From contig NZ_CP049902.1 of NCBI RefSeq assembly GCF_018448495.1, forward strand, positions 620,001 through 684,000: a DNA stretch of 64,000 bases, read 5' to 3'. The translations under genes were made by a program, and so were the position numbers. This document shows, in pieces, positions 47,363 through 59,060 of this stretch (positions are counted from its first letter, which is position 1; the number at the start of each line of letters is the position of its first letter). Below the pieces are notes generated by a model. The model ran no database searches. It worked only from the letters and a program-made list of their open reading frames with translations, and was not told the origin of the DNA. Origin of the DNA: Psychrobacter sp. WY6 (lineage in GTDB: Bacteria; Pseudomonadota; Gammaproteobacteria; Pseudomonadales; Moraxellaceae).

Positions 47363-47376
47363 TTGATGGCTATCAA
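47363..47376 (+). promoter_or_regulatory. Anr/Fnr binding site upstream of hemN
   Basis: TTGATGGCTATCAA is a perfect match to the FNR/ANR consensus TTGAT-N4-ATCAA. A -10-like TATTAT lies at 47404-47409, putting the site centre about 40-47 bases before the expected transcription start, the classic activator position. hemN starts at 47526. Confidence 0.8.
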
Positions 47377-47525
47377 TTTAGCAGCATATAGCGCTGTGAA
47401 AATTATTATTGATAACAGACTTATTATGGTTATTAACCATCTATCAAACACCTACTGGCTTTCAGATATTTGGTCGTTAGAGATGTAAGAACAGTAATAC
47501 TCAAGGTCAAAACGAGGAGTACCGC

Positions 47526-49065
47526 ATGACAGAACATTCAGAATTAAATACTCAGCAGCCTTACAATCGTGCAGGAGAGCAACCGACCACGACACGCCCT
47601 GTTATGCAATCAGAAAGTCCTTATGCCAGTACGCGTGGCAGTATGATGAGTAAGCAGCTACCTGCCTTTGATGAAGCTATCATTAATAAATACAATCGTT
47701 CAGGACCACGTTATACCTCCTATCCGACCGCTTTAGAGTTCTCACCCATCTCTGATGGTCTTGAGGCAAAGATCCTTCAGAACCGTGAAGCTCGTGCACC
47801 ACTGTCTTTATATTTTCATATTCCTTTTTGTCGTCGTCACTCTATTACTGCGCTTGCAATAAAATTATCACCAAGAAAAATAGCGACTCAGGCGATTATT
47901 TGCAGTATTTAATCGCTGAGATTAAGCACAAACGCCGCCTGCTATCTGTCCCAGAAGGTAGTAGCAAACCCCTCGTTAAACAGCTGCATTTGGGTGGGGG
48001 TACGCCAACATTTTTGCGTGATGAAGAAATGGTTCAACTGTGGGAGTTTTTACAAACTCAGTTTGAATTCTTACCTGAAGACAAAGGCGATTACTCTATT
48101 GAAATTGACCCACGTGAGCTGAGTGGCGAGACGTTAAAAGTATTGCGTAACCTTGGCTTTAACCGTATCAGTTTAGGTGTACAAGACCTCGATGAAACGG
48201 TACAAATCGCCGTCAATCGTGTACATTCAGCAGAGCTCATTGAAAATGTGTTAAATGAGGCACGTGATCTAGGTTTTCACTCTATCAATATCGACCTAAT
48301 TTATGGTTTGCCGCATCAAACACCCGCAACCTTGGATAAAACGGTACGCCGTATCATCGAGATGTCGCCGGATCGCTTGTCAGTATTTAATTATGCACAC
48401 TTGCCAGAACGTTTTAAGGCCCAGCGCCAGATTAAAGAAGCCGATTTGCCAGACCCAGCAGCCAAGCTGACGATGCTTGGCAATACTATCAATACGCTGA
48501 CCGAAGCTGGCTATCAATATATCGGTATTGATCACTTCGCCAAGCCTGATGATGAATTAGCCGTGGCGCAGCGTGAGGGCAAACTGCATCGTAACTTTCA
48601 AGGTTATACCATCATGGGCGATTGTGATTTATTGGGCTTCGGCGTCTCCTCTATCAGTCAAATTGCCAATGCCAATACCCGCTATATTTTGCAAAATGAT
48701 ACAGATTTATCAGTTTATCAAGCAAATATCGATGCTGCACAAAATAACTCGGCTGTCATGCCTGCGGTAAAAGTCATCAAAACATCTATCAAAGATCGCT
48801 TGCGTGAATATGTGATTATGAATCTACTCTGTCACGACTATATCGACTTTAAAGACGTCAATCAAAAATTTGGTATCGATGCCATCACTTACTTTATCAA
48901 TGAGATTCAACAACTTAGCGCCATGCAAGAAGACAAGCTCATCGATATGGACGCGGCTGGTATTCGCGTGCTACCAAAAGGTCGATTATTAGGTCGTAAC
49001 GTCGCCATGGTATTTGATGAATATCTTGAGAAAAACATAAGAATCGTTTCTCAAAAGTTATTTGA
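47526..49065 (+). CDS. hemN: oxygen-independent coproporphyrinogen III oxidase (frameshifts)
   Basis: Radical-SAM enzyme converting coproporphyrinogen III to protoporphyrinogen IX without oxygen. A 40-residue variable leader precedes INKYNRSGPRYTSYPTALEF. Then LSLYFHIPFC, a damaged 4Fe-4S segment (only YYCACNK is readable after the break near 47835), HLGGGTPTFL, IEIDPRELSG, NRISLGVQDLDETVQIAVNRVHS, IDLIYGLPHQTP, and YQYIGIDHFAKPDDELAVAQREGKLHRNFQGYT. After a break near 49040 the other frame gives the typical ending RFSKVI and a TGA at 49065. About 513 residues in total. Confidence 0.92.
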
Positions 49066-49095
49066 TTGTTTTGTTCCATAAATTAAAAGCAGTCA

Positions 49096-49124
49096 TAAAA
49101 AAGACCTTAATCGAGGTCTTTTTT
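49096..49124 (+). terminator. intrinsic terminator after hemN
   Basis: AAAAAAGACCTT / GAGGTCTTTTTT with a short loop. Confidence 0.9.
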
Positions 49125-49163
49125 ATGGTGTTTAATAAAGCTGATGATTGACGAAAAATACCT

Positions 49164-49338
49164 CTAGGGCGTGTCCTCATTTCAAAAATGGTGATAAAAA
49201 TGAGATAAATTGCAGTCAAACGAGGAAAATAGCGCAGATAATATCGGGATATTAACCAGCTATTTAACGATGTTTGGCAAAATTTAGCCATTTTTAGCCC
49301 GTTTAGATATGATCAATTGAATTGAGGACATGCCCTAG
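49164..49338. mobile_element. MITE-like element or IS remnant with terminal inverted repeats
   Basis: 175 bp bounded by CTAGGGCGTGTCCTCA and, on the other strand, CTAGGGCATGTCCTCA, each followed by TTCAA. Flanking TA on both sides is compatible with a TA target duplication (element proper 49167-49335). No transposase. Interior AT-rich with no complete ORF. Lies between the hemN terminator and the end of a leftward gene. The TIR style suggests an IS5- or IS630-type parent, which is not in the window. Confidence 0.75.
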
Positions 49339-49343
49339 CCTAC

Positions 49344-50726
49344 TCAGTAGCCATCACCACATTCAGAAGGCATCACCATATATAGCCTATTTGCATCTTC
49401 TATTGTTTTTTCACTGTCTAAATATTTTTGCTCAATTGTGCTTTTAGCGTTGGCAATCATTGAATCCGTCATCGCAAAGTCATCGTCATTTAGTAAACCC
49501 AATGAGCCGTCTCGACGCAACCACAAACCTTCTAACTTATCATGCGGATACTCTACAGTCGCGAGAACGTCGACTGCCAAGGTTTTCTTGACTGGTTTGA
49601 TTGCCAATTCCTTCAGCAATTGCCAATTTTTTTCATCGGCTGCAATAAGCTGCTCAAGCGTTTGTCCATTGATCATTAAACCTAATACATGATCTTGCTT
49701 GATATTATCTGTATTTAAAATATTCTCAATATCAGTCGCCTGCGAGAGGTCAATTTTATAAATGAGCTTTTGCGCAGACTTGTCTTGTAGCGGAAACTTG
49801 CGATCATGTTCAATCAAATAAAACTCATGATTATTAATCGCAACGATACCTGAAGTCACATGGTGAGCATGATCGAGACGATAAATACTGTGCTATTTGA
49901 CCAGAGTATAGATTGATAGTGACGATGCGCGTCAAAACTAGAGACACGACCTGACTTATCAGGGTTGTCCATAGAAGACTCCATAATACCCACCAGTGTG
50001 CTCTGATCTGGAGTAATCGTTAATGCCTCCATACCGCGATTTGCACGACGTTTGGTGAATTCTGCGGGTAGAAAATCGGGTGACCATTAACAATTACATT
50101 ATTGCGCTGATCGCTGGCAAAGGCATTGATACGCTCAATCTCCACCCCTGCGCATTATAATGAACCAAATGAGGACCATACTCATCACTGATCCAAAAAC
50201 TATCATCTGTGAGCGCAGCAAGTCCTTCAGGATCTAAACATTGATATCGTTTTGATAGGATTGGTCACTGCATCAAAAGGTAGGGTTGGGATTCATGGTC
50301 ATCGGCTGGCCGTCGACATCGTAAGGGACTTACTTCGTTCCGCCGAGTGCTGTGGATTCGGTAGCCCAGAGATAGGATTGCCATTTTCGTCTTTTAGCAG
50401 TATCTCTTTGATCTTAATAATTTGCCCAGTTGCTTGTAGCTCAAACAGTCCGATGCGCGGTGTATAGTCAGGTACTAAAAACTGTTTACCTTTGCCTGCA
50501 CTACCTTCGAAATCCGCATTGGGACCGCGATCGGTGAGCACATAAAATTGCTTGGCATTGGTTGGATGAGCCGCTGCATCTGAGCCCCACCCCCTCTAAT
50601 CTCAAGCTTCCTCTCAGGATACGCAGCATTGATATGCGTACCATCGAGCACGGTATAAGGTAGTGCAATGCCTTGGATAAAGTCTTTTATTTGAATGATT
50701 TCTGTATTAATATTTTTTATAGTCAT
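49344..50726 (-). CDS. esterase-like activity of phytase family protein (several frameshifts)
   Basis: About 460 residues when frames are joined. IALPYTVLDGTHINAAYPERKLEIRGGG, then YVLTDRGPNADFEGSAGKGKQFLVPDYTPRIGLFEL, and the C-terminal half VTSGIVAINNHEFYLIEHDRKFPLQ ... VEYPHDKLEGLWLRRDGSLGLLNDDDF. The order 'true nature of data / LTDRGPN / EGL...L.ND.DF' is the pattern of the phytase-like esterase family (predicted beta-propeller). Frame breaks near 50590, 50320, 50240, 50150, 50060 and 49880. No signal peptide is visible at this start. Substrate unknown. Confidence 0.75.
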
Positions 50727-50887
50727 TTTTATCCCTGATATATTTTATTCTTGTTAAACGAACCATATGAGTAATTTATTAGATGTAGCGTTCAGCACAA
50801 TTGACAGTCGAAAAAATAGCCAGCGCCTAATAAGCTCACTGACCATTTTAAGAGTTAATGCTATAACACATGGCTACACATTATTTA

Positions 50888-51747
50888 TTAAACCTTAAGC
50901 TTGTCACCCACCATACCCTTGATGGTACTTAAAATATCAGCAGGTAATACCACCATTTTTGCATTGTCAGACTCTGCCAGCTCACGAATCGCCTTAATAT
51001 ATTGTTCACCAAGTAAGTAGACAATAGGCATCTCTTCCTCGCCCATTGCATTAGTAATCAAGCGAATAGACTCTTCAGAACCTCTCGCCAATACCACTTG
51101 TGCTTCGGCATCACGACGTGACGCCTCTAAACGTCCATCTGCCTCTAAGATAGCCGCTTGCTTTTGACCATCAGCACGAGTCACTGTCGCACGGCGCAGA
51201 CGCTCTGCCGCTGCCTGCTCTTCCATTGATGCTTGCATCGTTTGCGATGGATTAATATCTTGAATTTCTACTGTCTTTAGGGTGATACCCCAGTCCGCAA
51301 TATCTTCTGATATCGCATGCTTTAGCTTCATTTTGATTTCATCACGGCTAGATAATGCACTATCAAGATCCATCTCACCGATAATTGAACGTAGTGACGT
51401 CTGCACCAAATTACGAATACCATATTCATAATCTTCAATGCCATAAACGGCCTTATCTGGGCGCACGATATTGATATACGCCACGGCGTTGGCAATGATA
51501 ACAACGTTGTCTCGCGTAATGACCTCTTGTGAGGGAATATCAAGAACAATGTCTTTGGTCGTCACTTTATAAGCGACATCATCAACGAAAGGAATATAAG
51601 GTTGAGACCTGGCTCTAGTGTTTGGCTATATTTGCCCAATCGCTGCACCACCCACTTATAGCCTTGTGGCACGATTCGAACGCCTTTGAAAACCGTAAAG
51701 ACAACCAGTGCAACCAAAACCACCATGACAATGCTAAAGCTTTCCAT
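50888..51747 (-). CDS. qmcA: SPFH/stomatin-like membrane protease-associated protein (one frameshift)
   Basis: Band-7/SPFH protein of about 286 residues. N-terminal membrane helix (FSIVMVVLVALVVFTVFKGV), VRIVPQGYKWVVQRLGKYSQTLEPGLN, then after a break near 51590 YKVTTKDIVLDIPSQEVITRDNVV, RSIIGEMDLDSALSSRDEI, and the coiled-coil region MQASMEEQAAAERLRRATVTRADGQKQAAILEADG. Upstream of the nfeD gene in the usual stomatin operon pairing, though here nfeD is transcribed first. Confidence 0.92.
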
Positions 51748-51762
51748 AATTCATCCTTATTA

Positions 51763-52260
51763 TTATAATTGCATGTCTTTATTAATCGCTGCCTGCGATT
51801 TCATACTGCTCACAATCAGCTCATTACCGACAATATCGGTCACCACCACTCGATCGCCGACCGCCACCGGCTCACCCGTAGTGCGGCACATCCACTCCGC
51901 TGCCCCAACAATAGGAACACTGAATCTGACGGTGCCCGCTCTATCTGGCTGTGGCTGGACGATAATCATGCCAGTTTCACCAACGATAACACTACCACCC
52001 AAGCCTGCTTTGGTGCGATCTACTGATAAGGGTTTAATAAACTTGAACCATGCCAGCAAGAATATGGCAGAAAGCACCAACCAAATAATAATTTGCACAG
52101 AGACAGAAATAGGCAATAGCCACGAAAGCGCGGCAACGATGATGGCAGCGGCACCAAACCAAAGGCTGGCGAATGTCGGCACAAACATCTCAATGATCAG
52201 CAATATGAAACCTAAGACTAACCAGTGCCAAGGTTCAATCATCCAAAGCATCTCCATCAT
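51763..52260 (-). CDS. NfeD-family membrane protein
   Basis: 166 residues from ATG 52260 (AGGGA upstream). Hydrophobic N-terminal half (WLVLGFILLIIEMFVPTFASLWFG; ISVSVQIIIWLVLSAIFLLAWF) and a C-terminal OB-fold-like domain (GETGMIIVQPQPDRAGTVRFSVPIVGAAEWMCRT ... VGDRVVVTDIVGNELIV) typical of short NfeD/YbbK proteins. The frame is open further upstream to 52374. It ends 15 bases before the stomatin gene start, so they form an operon. Confidence 0.9.
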   Translation of the reverse strand: MMEMLWMIEPWHWLVLGFILLIIEMFVPTFASLWFGAAAIIVAALSWLLPISVSVQIIIWLVLSAIFLLAWFKFIKPLSVDRTKAGLGGSVIVGETGMIIVQPQPDRAGTVRFSVPIVGAAEWMCRTTGEPVAVGDRVVVTDIVGNELIVSSMKSQAAINKDMQL

Positions 52261-52391
52261 CACTACATTCCCTATCTTTATCATTCTAACTTTTAATGTA
52301 GCACTTTTTGTTAGTAATTTCTTAAAAATCATCAATATATGATGTGTATACTTCGAAAAAAGTAAGAAACACATATTAAAACTTAGAGCAT

Positions 52392-52420
52392 AAAAAAACG
52401 ACCGCCAAAGCGATCGTTTC
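52392..52420 (-). terminator. intrinsic terminator after the first porin-like gene
   Basis: Leftward: AAACGATCGC / GCGGTCGTTT with a 4-base loop and TTTT run. It separates the barrel-protein array from nfeD. Confidence 0.82.
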
Positions 52421-52440
52421 TTTTTTCTTTAATCAACTTA

Positions 52441-52987
52441 TTAAAACTTAATGTGAGCACCTAAAGTTAATAGAGTAATATCTTCAGCGACATAATCATA
52501 TTCAGCTTCAACGCTCATGCTAGGGTTAAAGTTATAACCCAAACCAATACCACCAGCAACACCACTATCGCTATCGCTTTCACTAATAGTGTTTCCAAGT
52601 ACGTCACTTAAAGACGCATCAATCTCAGCTTTAGCAAACCCTAACTTACCTTTGGCATATAAACCAGTATTAGGGAATTGATAACGGTAAGTACCGTAAG
52701 CACCATAAGTTTTAAGGTCATATTCACCCTTAAGAAGTCTGGTACCTGTATCAATATCAGTGTCACTAGAGCCTACATATTCAACTTCAGCACCAAAGTT
52801 AGGATCAAAGTTATAACCAGCAAATACCATAAGCAGTAGGATCATCTAGATCATCAGCATCTACCATGAACTTACCAGCTTTTACACCAACATACGGCTG
52901 ACCTGCATAGTTAACTGCCGCTTGCGCGCTGACACTCAATAAAGAGCCAACTGATAGGGCGATCAAAGCTTTTTGTAAAGTATTCAT
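52441..52987 (-). CDS. outer-membrane beta-barrel protein, paralog 1 (one frameshift)
   Basis: About 182 residues. Signal peptide MNTLQKALIALSVGSLLSVSAQA, then YAGQPYVGVKAGKF, a break near 52830, and AGYNFDPNFGAEVEYVGSSDTDID ... YGAYGTYRYQFPNTGLYAKGKLGFAKAEI ... SVEAEYDYVAEDITLLTLGAHIKF. Alternating strands and a C-terminal Phe indicate an eight-stranded OmpA/OmpW-like barrel. Closely related to the two genes upstream. Own terminator. Confidence 0.85.
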
Positions 52988-53140
52988 ATATCTTCCTGTT
53001 AAATAAAACTAAAAATACCATCTGAATGAAAATAACAGAGCATATAAGTTAGCTGAACTATTGTCGAATTCGAGATATTAACAGAACCTTATTTCGAATG
53101 CACTCTTTTTTAATGACGCTTACAGTGTTTTTTATCGTAC

Positions 53141-53171
53141 AAAAAAACGCACCTCGAAGGGTGCGTTTTTT
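53141..53171 (-). terminator. intrinsic terminator after the second porin-like gene
   Basis: AAAAAACGCACC / GGTGCGTTTTTT around TCGAAG; leftward T run. Confidence 0.88.
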
Positions 53172-53196
53172 AGTTATCATACTGCTAATCAAAAAC

Positions 53197-53739
53197 TTAG
53201 AATTTTAGCTGAGCACCAACAGTCATTAGATCTGCATCGCTACCTAACATGTCATATTCAGCTTCAACACTGAAGTTTGGGTTAACCGAATAACCAAGGC
53301 CTACACCACCTGCAAGGCTGGTATCGTCGTTAGAAATGGTTTTTCTATTAGAGTCTTCAACGATATAGTTACCTTCGATTTCAGTCTTAGCAACACCTAG
53401 CTTACCTTTGGCATATAGCGCAGTATTTGGGAACTGATAACGATAAGTACCATACGCGCCATAGCTCTTGGCATCGATATCACCGTTGTAATAATCGGCA
53501 TCGCCTGAACCTACATATTCTGCTTCGATACCAAAGTTAGGATCAAAGTTGTAACCACCATAGACACCATAAGCGGTTGGCTTATCAGCACCGTTTACAT
53601 CTAAGTCAAACTGACCGACTTTTACACCAACGTATGGCTGACCAGTGTAACCGTTGCCATAAGATACGGCGGCTTGTGCACCCATGCTTAATAAAGAACC
53701 AGCTGCTAATGCAAGTAACGTTTTTTGTAAAGTTTTCAT
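53197..53739 (-). CDS. outer-membrane beta-barrel protein, paralog 2
   Basis: 180 residues, intact. Signal MKTLQKTLLALAAGSLLSMG...AQA, then YTGQPYVGVKVGQFDLDVNG, YGVYGGYNFDPNFGIEAEYVGSGDADY, YGAYGTYRYQFPNTALYAKGKLGVAKTEIEGNY and SVEAEYDMLGSDADLMTVGAQLKF (terminal Phe). Small porin-family barrel. AGGGGAAC just before the start codon. Very similar to paralog 3. Confidence 0.92.
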   Translation of the reverse strand: MKTLQKTLLALAAGSLLSMGAQAAVSYGNGYTGQPYVGVKVGQFDLDVNGADKPTAYGVYGGYNFDPNFGIEAEYVGSGDADYYNGDIDAKSYGAYGTYRYQFPNTALYAKGKLGVAKTEIEGNYIVEDSNRKTISNDDTSLAGGVGLGYSVNPNFSVEAEYDMLGSDADLMTVGAQLKF

Positions 53740-53850
53740 AGTGTTCCCCTAGGGTTATATTTTTAATTATTCGTCTATAAAGTATCTGGATGAGAAAAAA
53801 TTATCGTTGCCATCTTCTATCACTCGTTTAGCTGATAAATCGTTTTGGCT

Positions 53851-54396
53851 TTAGAACTTCAACTGAGCGCCAACAGTAAGTAGTTTGGCATCGACATCAC
53901 TGTCCATCATTGAGTATTCAGCTTCGACACCAAAGTTAGGATTCACTGAGTAACCAAGACCTACACCACCAGCAAGACCTGTGTCGCTGCTAGATCTCGA
54001 AACTTTAGCTGGACCAACGGTGTAATCACCTTCTACTTCAGTTTTAGCAACCCCTAGCTTACCTTTGGCGTATAAGCCAGTGTTTGGGAACTGGTAGCGT
54101 GCCGTACCATATGCGCCATAAGTTTTGGCATCAAGATCACCGTTTCTGTAATCAGCATCATCTGAACCTACATACTCTGCTTCGACACCGAAGTTTTGAT
54201 CGAAGTTATAACCACCGTAGACACCATAAGCAGTTGGATCGTCTGCATTGTCGATATCTAGATCAAACTGACCGACTTTGACGCCGACATACGGCTGACC
54301 AGTGTAACCGTTGCTATAAGAAGTAGCGGCCTGTGCGCCAACAGTTAACAAAGAACCAGCTGCTAGTGCAAGTAGCGTTTTTTGTAGAGTTTTCAT
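53851..54396 (-). CDS. outer-membrane beta-barrel protein, paralog 3
   Basis: 181 residues from ATG 54396 (AAGGAG upstream); the frame is open to 54429. Same signal peptide as paralog 2 (MKTLQKTLLALAAGSLL). Barrel repeats YTGQPYVGVKVGQFDLDIDN, YNFDQNFGVEAEYVGSDDADY, YQFPNTGLYAKGKLGVAKTEVEGDY, C-terminal LLTVGAQLKF. The loop regions differ most between paralogs, as expected for surface-exposed loops. First gene of the array in transcription. Confidence 0.92.
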   Translation of the reverse strand: MKTLQKTLLALAAGSLLTVGAQAATSYSNGYTGQPYVGVKVGQFDLDIDNADDPTAYGVYGGYNFDQNFGVEAEYVGSDDADYRNGDLDAKTYGAYGTARYQFPNTGLYAKGKLGVAKTEVEGDYTVGPAKVSRSSSDTGLAGGVGLGYSVNPNFGVEAEYSMMDSDVDAKLLTVGAQLKF

Positions 54397-54703
54397 TATT
54401 AGCTCCTTAAAATCAATTTGGACAAACAAGTTATCTATTTATATTGGCTTTTATAGCCCTATCGCCTTGTTTGCTAACGATGGGTATATAGTAACAAACT
54501 ATTTCAAGTCGTCTGTCAGTGTTTGATGGTATGAGAGTTAAGATTTGCAAGTATTTATCAGTGCTTGGGTTACAAAGGCAAAGATATGAAATCTTTTGTT
54601 ACAACCACTGAGTTTATGCAATAATCCCTACTCATTTCATCGCCTTTCTAGCAGAAATAAGCATAAAACAATAAGAGATACCGAATATTTTAAGGTAAAA
54701 ATA

Positions 54704-55936
54704 ATGACTGGACGTATAACTAGCCGCCTACAAGAAGCGCTTACAGCACTCAAAGCCACCCAACAATATCGTCAATTACCCAATCTCCAACATCATGGGC
54801 GATACGTTATTAGCGAAGGTCAAACCTTACTCAATATCGCCAGTAACGATTATCTGGGCTTAGGCGGCGACACCGCATTACAAAACGAATTTCTCAGTCA
54901 ACTAACACTGTTATCAGTCGCACAAGTGCCTAAAATGAGTGCGACGTCCTCACGCTTGCTCACTGGAAATGATGCACAGCTACAAGCGCTAGAGTCTGAG
55001 CTGCAGGAATGGTATCAAACCGCTGTCGGCAAACGTGATATCTCTGCCTCAAAATCGGTGTTGGTATTGAATAGCGGCTATCATGCCAATCTTGGTATAT
55101 TGCCAGCCCTGACAGCCTTGCCAGTCAAAACACTGATCTTAGCTGACAAGCTGGTACATGCCAGCATTATCGATGGGTTGCGGTTGAGCCAAAGCAAACT
55201 TGTCAGCTATCGTCGTTATCGTCACAATGATTATGAACACTTGGCGACGTTTATTGAGCAAGCAGCGCCAGACATTGAGCGCATCATTATTGTCACTGAG
55301 AGCATCTTTAGTATGGATGGTGATCGTGCGGATTTATGTCAACTGGTACACTTAAAAGCTAGCGATGCTCGTATCGAACTGTATGTCGATGAGGCTCATG
55401 CCATCGGTGTATTAGGTGATACAGGCTTGGGACTAGCGGAAGAAACGCAGACATTGGCTGATATTGACTATTTGGTCGGTACTTTCGGTAAAGCGTTTGC
55501 CTCGGTGGGTGCTTATATCATGTGCGATGATGTCGTCAAGCAATGGCTAATTAACCGCATGCGCCCGCTAATTTTTAGTACTGCATTACCCCCTATCAAT
55601 CACGCATGGACGCGATTTATTTTAGCAAAAATGCCAATGCTAAATAATCAACGGGCGCATTTAGCGCGGTTGTCTACCAAGCTTAGTCAAGCCATCGAGC
55701 CAAGATACCGTGCGTTCCAAAACACCCAGCATCCACACTATGAATCACCGATTGTGCCTTATATCTTGGGCGACAATGCCAGCACGCTTGCCAAAGCACA
55801 ACAATTGCAAGCAGCAGGTTTTTACGCACTGCCTATCAGGCCACCCACTGTGCCTATAAATACCGCTCGTATCCGTTTGGTGATGAATGCCAAGCTGACA
55901 GATGAAGACTGCGAACAATTGATACAACAATTATAA
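54704..55936 (+). CDS. bioF: 8-amino-7-oxononanoate synthase
   Basis: PLP enzyme condensing pimeloyl-ACP and alanine in biotin synthesis. About 410 residues, intact. NIASNDYLGLGGD, ATSSRLLTGNDAQLQALE, LNSGYHANLGILPAL, YVDEAHAIGVLGDTGLGLAE, and the PLP lysine in VGTFGKAFASVGAY. ATG 54704 (AAGG upstream) gives the usual start; the frame is open to 54596. 74 bases before bioC, same direction. bioA, bioB and bioD are not in the window. Confidence 0.95.
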   Translation: MTGRITSRLQEALTALKATQQYRQLPNLQHHGRYVISEGQTLLNIASNDYLGLGGDTALQNEFLSQLTLLSVAQVPKMSATSSRLLTGNDAQLQALESELQEWYQTAVGKRDISASKSVLVLNSGYHANLGILPALTALPVKTLILADKLVHASIIDGLRLSQSKLVSYRRYRHNDYEHLATFIEQAAPDIERIIIVTESIFSMDGDRADLCQLVHLKASDARIELYVDEAHAIGVLGDTGLGLAEETQTLADIDYLVGTFGKAFASVGAYIMCDDVVKQWLINRMRPLIFSTALPPINHAWTRFILAKMPMLNNQRAHLARLSTKLSQAIEPRYRAFQNTQHPHYESPIVPYILGDNASTLAKAQQLQAAGFYALPIRPPTVPINTARIRLVMNAKLTDEDCEQLIQQL

Positions 55937-56010
55937 ATCTGTTGTTATACATCAGCGACGTCAGTCCTGCTATCGATTGATAATTGGCTCACTTGGATAT
56001 AATAAACCGT

Positions 56011-56820
56011 ATGAAAACACTCGCCACGCCTGATAACTTTAGCACCAGAAAACAAACCATCGCTCGTCATTTTGCCAATGCCAGCGACTATGACCAGCAT
56101 GCCCATGTTCAGCAGCAAGTCTGTCAATATTTAATAGACAAACTCACTCACACTGAACACGACAGTGTGCTTGAAGTCGGTGCAGGAACTGGTCAAATGA
56201 CCCGCCTACTCGCAGCACACATTCAAAGTCAATATTGGCTGATCAATGAATTATGCGCTGAACAAGTGGCTACTTTACAATCTATATTGCCTAATGCTGA
56301 CATAGCAATTGGAGATGCTGAAACGATGGACTTTGAGGATGAGCATAGCTTAATAATCAGTGCCAATGCTGTGCAGTGGTTTGATGACCCCTTAAACTTT
56401 GTTGCGCAATCAGCACGCCGTTTGCAAGCTGGAGGTCAACTGCTGTTTAACACTTTTACGCCAAATAACTTTTTGCAAATAAAGACTCTAACGGATCAGG
56501 GTCTTCACTATCCCGATATCATTAAGTGGCGATTGGCACTGATTAGTGCTGGTTTTGAGAAAATTGAATTGTCCACTCAGCGTTTCGAGTTACCGTTTAC
56601 CAGTCCTTACGCCATCCTAAAACATATGAAATTGACGGGCGTATCGACCAATCAGACGCAAGTAAAAGCCAACAGCACCCAGCCCTTTATATGGACAAAG
56701 GCACGCTTGCAACAGTTTGAGTCTGATTATTGGCAACATTTTTCGGCGCAAGATGACGACGGTCAACCTATTGTCCATTTGACTTATGAAGTACTGATAG
56801 TGAGTGCCTTTAAATCATGA
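56011..56820 (+). CDS. bioC: malonyl-ACP O-methyltransferase
   Basis: SAM-dependent methyltransferase that methylates malonyl-ACP to start pimelate synthesis. 269 residues. RHFANASDYDQHAHVQQQVCQYL, SAM motif I VLEVGAGTGQMTRLLA, WLINELCAEQ, IGDAETMDF, SANAVQWFDDPLNFVAQSARRLQAGGQLLFNTFTPNNF. The start ATG 56011 is preferred; a TTG further upstream is also open. It follows bioF, matching the biotin pathway. Confidence 0.93.
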   Translation: MKTLATPDNFSTRKQTIARHFANASDYDQHAHVQQQVCQYLIDKLTHTEHDSVLEVGAGTGQMTRLLAAHIQSQYWLINELCAEQVATLQSILPNADIAIGDAETMDFEDEHSLIISANAVQWFDDPLNFVAQSARRLQAGGQLLFNTFTPNNFLQIKTLTDQGLHYPDIIKWRLALISAGFEKIELSTQRFELPFTSPYAILKHMKLTGVSTNQTQVKANSTQPFIWTKARLQQFESDYWQHFSAQDDDGQPIVHLTYEVLIVSAFKS

Positions 56821-56865
56821 AGACAAGATATAGAATGGTAGGATATTTCTTATAAATAACAGCCA

Positions 56866-56902
56866 TAAAAAAACGCACCCCGAAGGATGCGTTTTTTTTT
56901 TT
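56866..56902. terminator. bidirectional terminator between bioC and dnaK
   Basis: AAAAAACGCA...TGCGTTTTTTTTTT around CCCCGAAGGA; runs of A and T on both sides, between convergent genes. Confidence 0.88.
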
Positions 56903-56928
56903 AACTGCGTTTAGTTACTAAATCACAA

Positions 56929-58880
<1,952 letters not shown>

Positions 58881-58936
58881 CTAATTTGTTTTAAGTATTT
58901 ATCTATTCAGACCGTGGTTGATCTCTTGTTGCTATA

Positions 58937-58966
58937 TATATCGGTTTACTTATGGATTTTTTCAAG
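58937..58966 (-). promoter_or_regulatory. candidate heat-shock (sigma-32) promoter of dnaK
   Basis: Leftward CTTGAA (58966-58961), 16-base spacer, CCGATATA (58944-58937). The -35 matches the sigma-32 consensus; the -10 is only a partial match to CCCCATNT. Located 70-100 bases before dnaK. Confidence 0.45.
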
Positions 58967-59060
58967 TCAATCATGATGCAAAATTTGTCTTTCGTGTGAC
59001 TTTTTGTGAAAACCCTTAATAATAGTAGGGTTTAGCACACTAAAAATCCAATTTCTAGTA

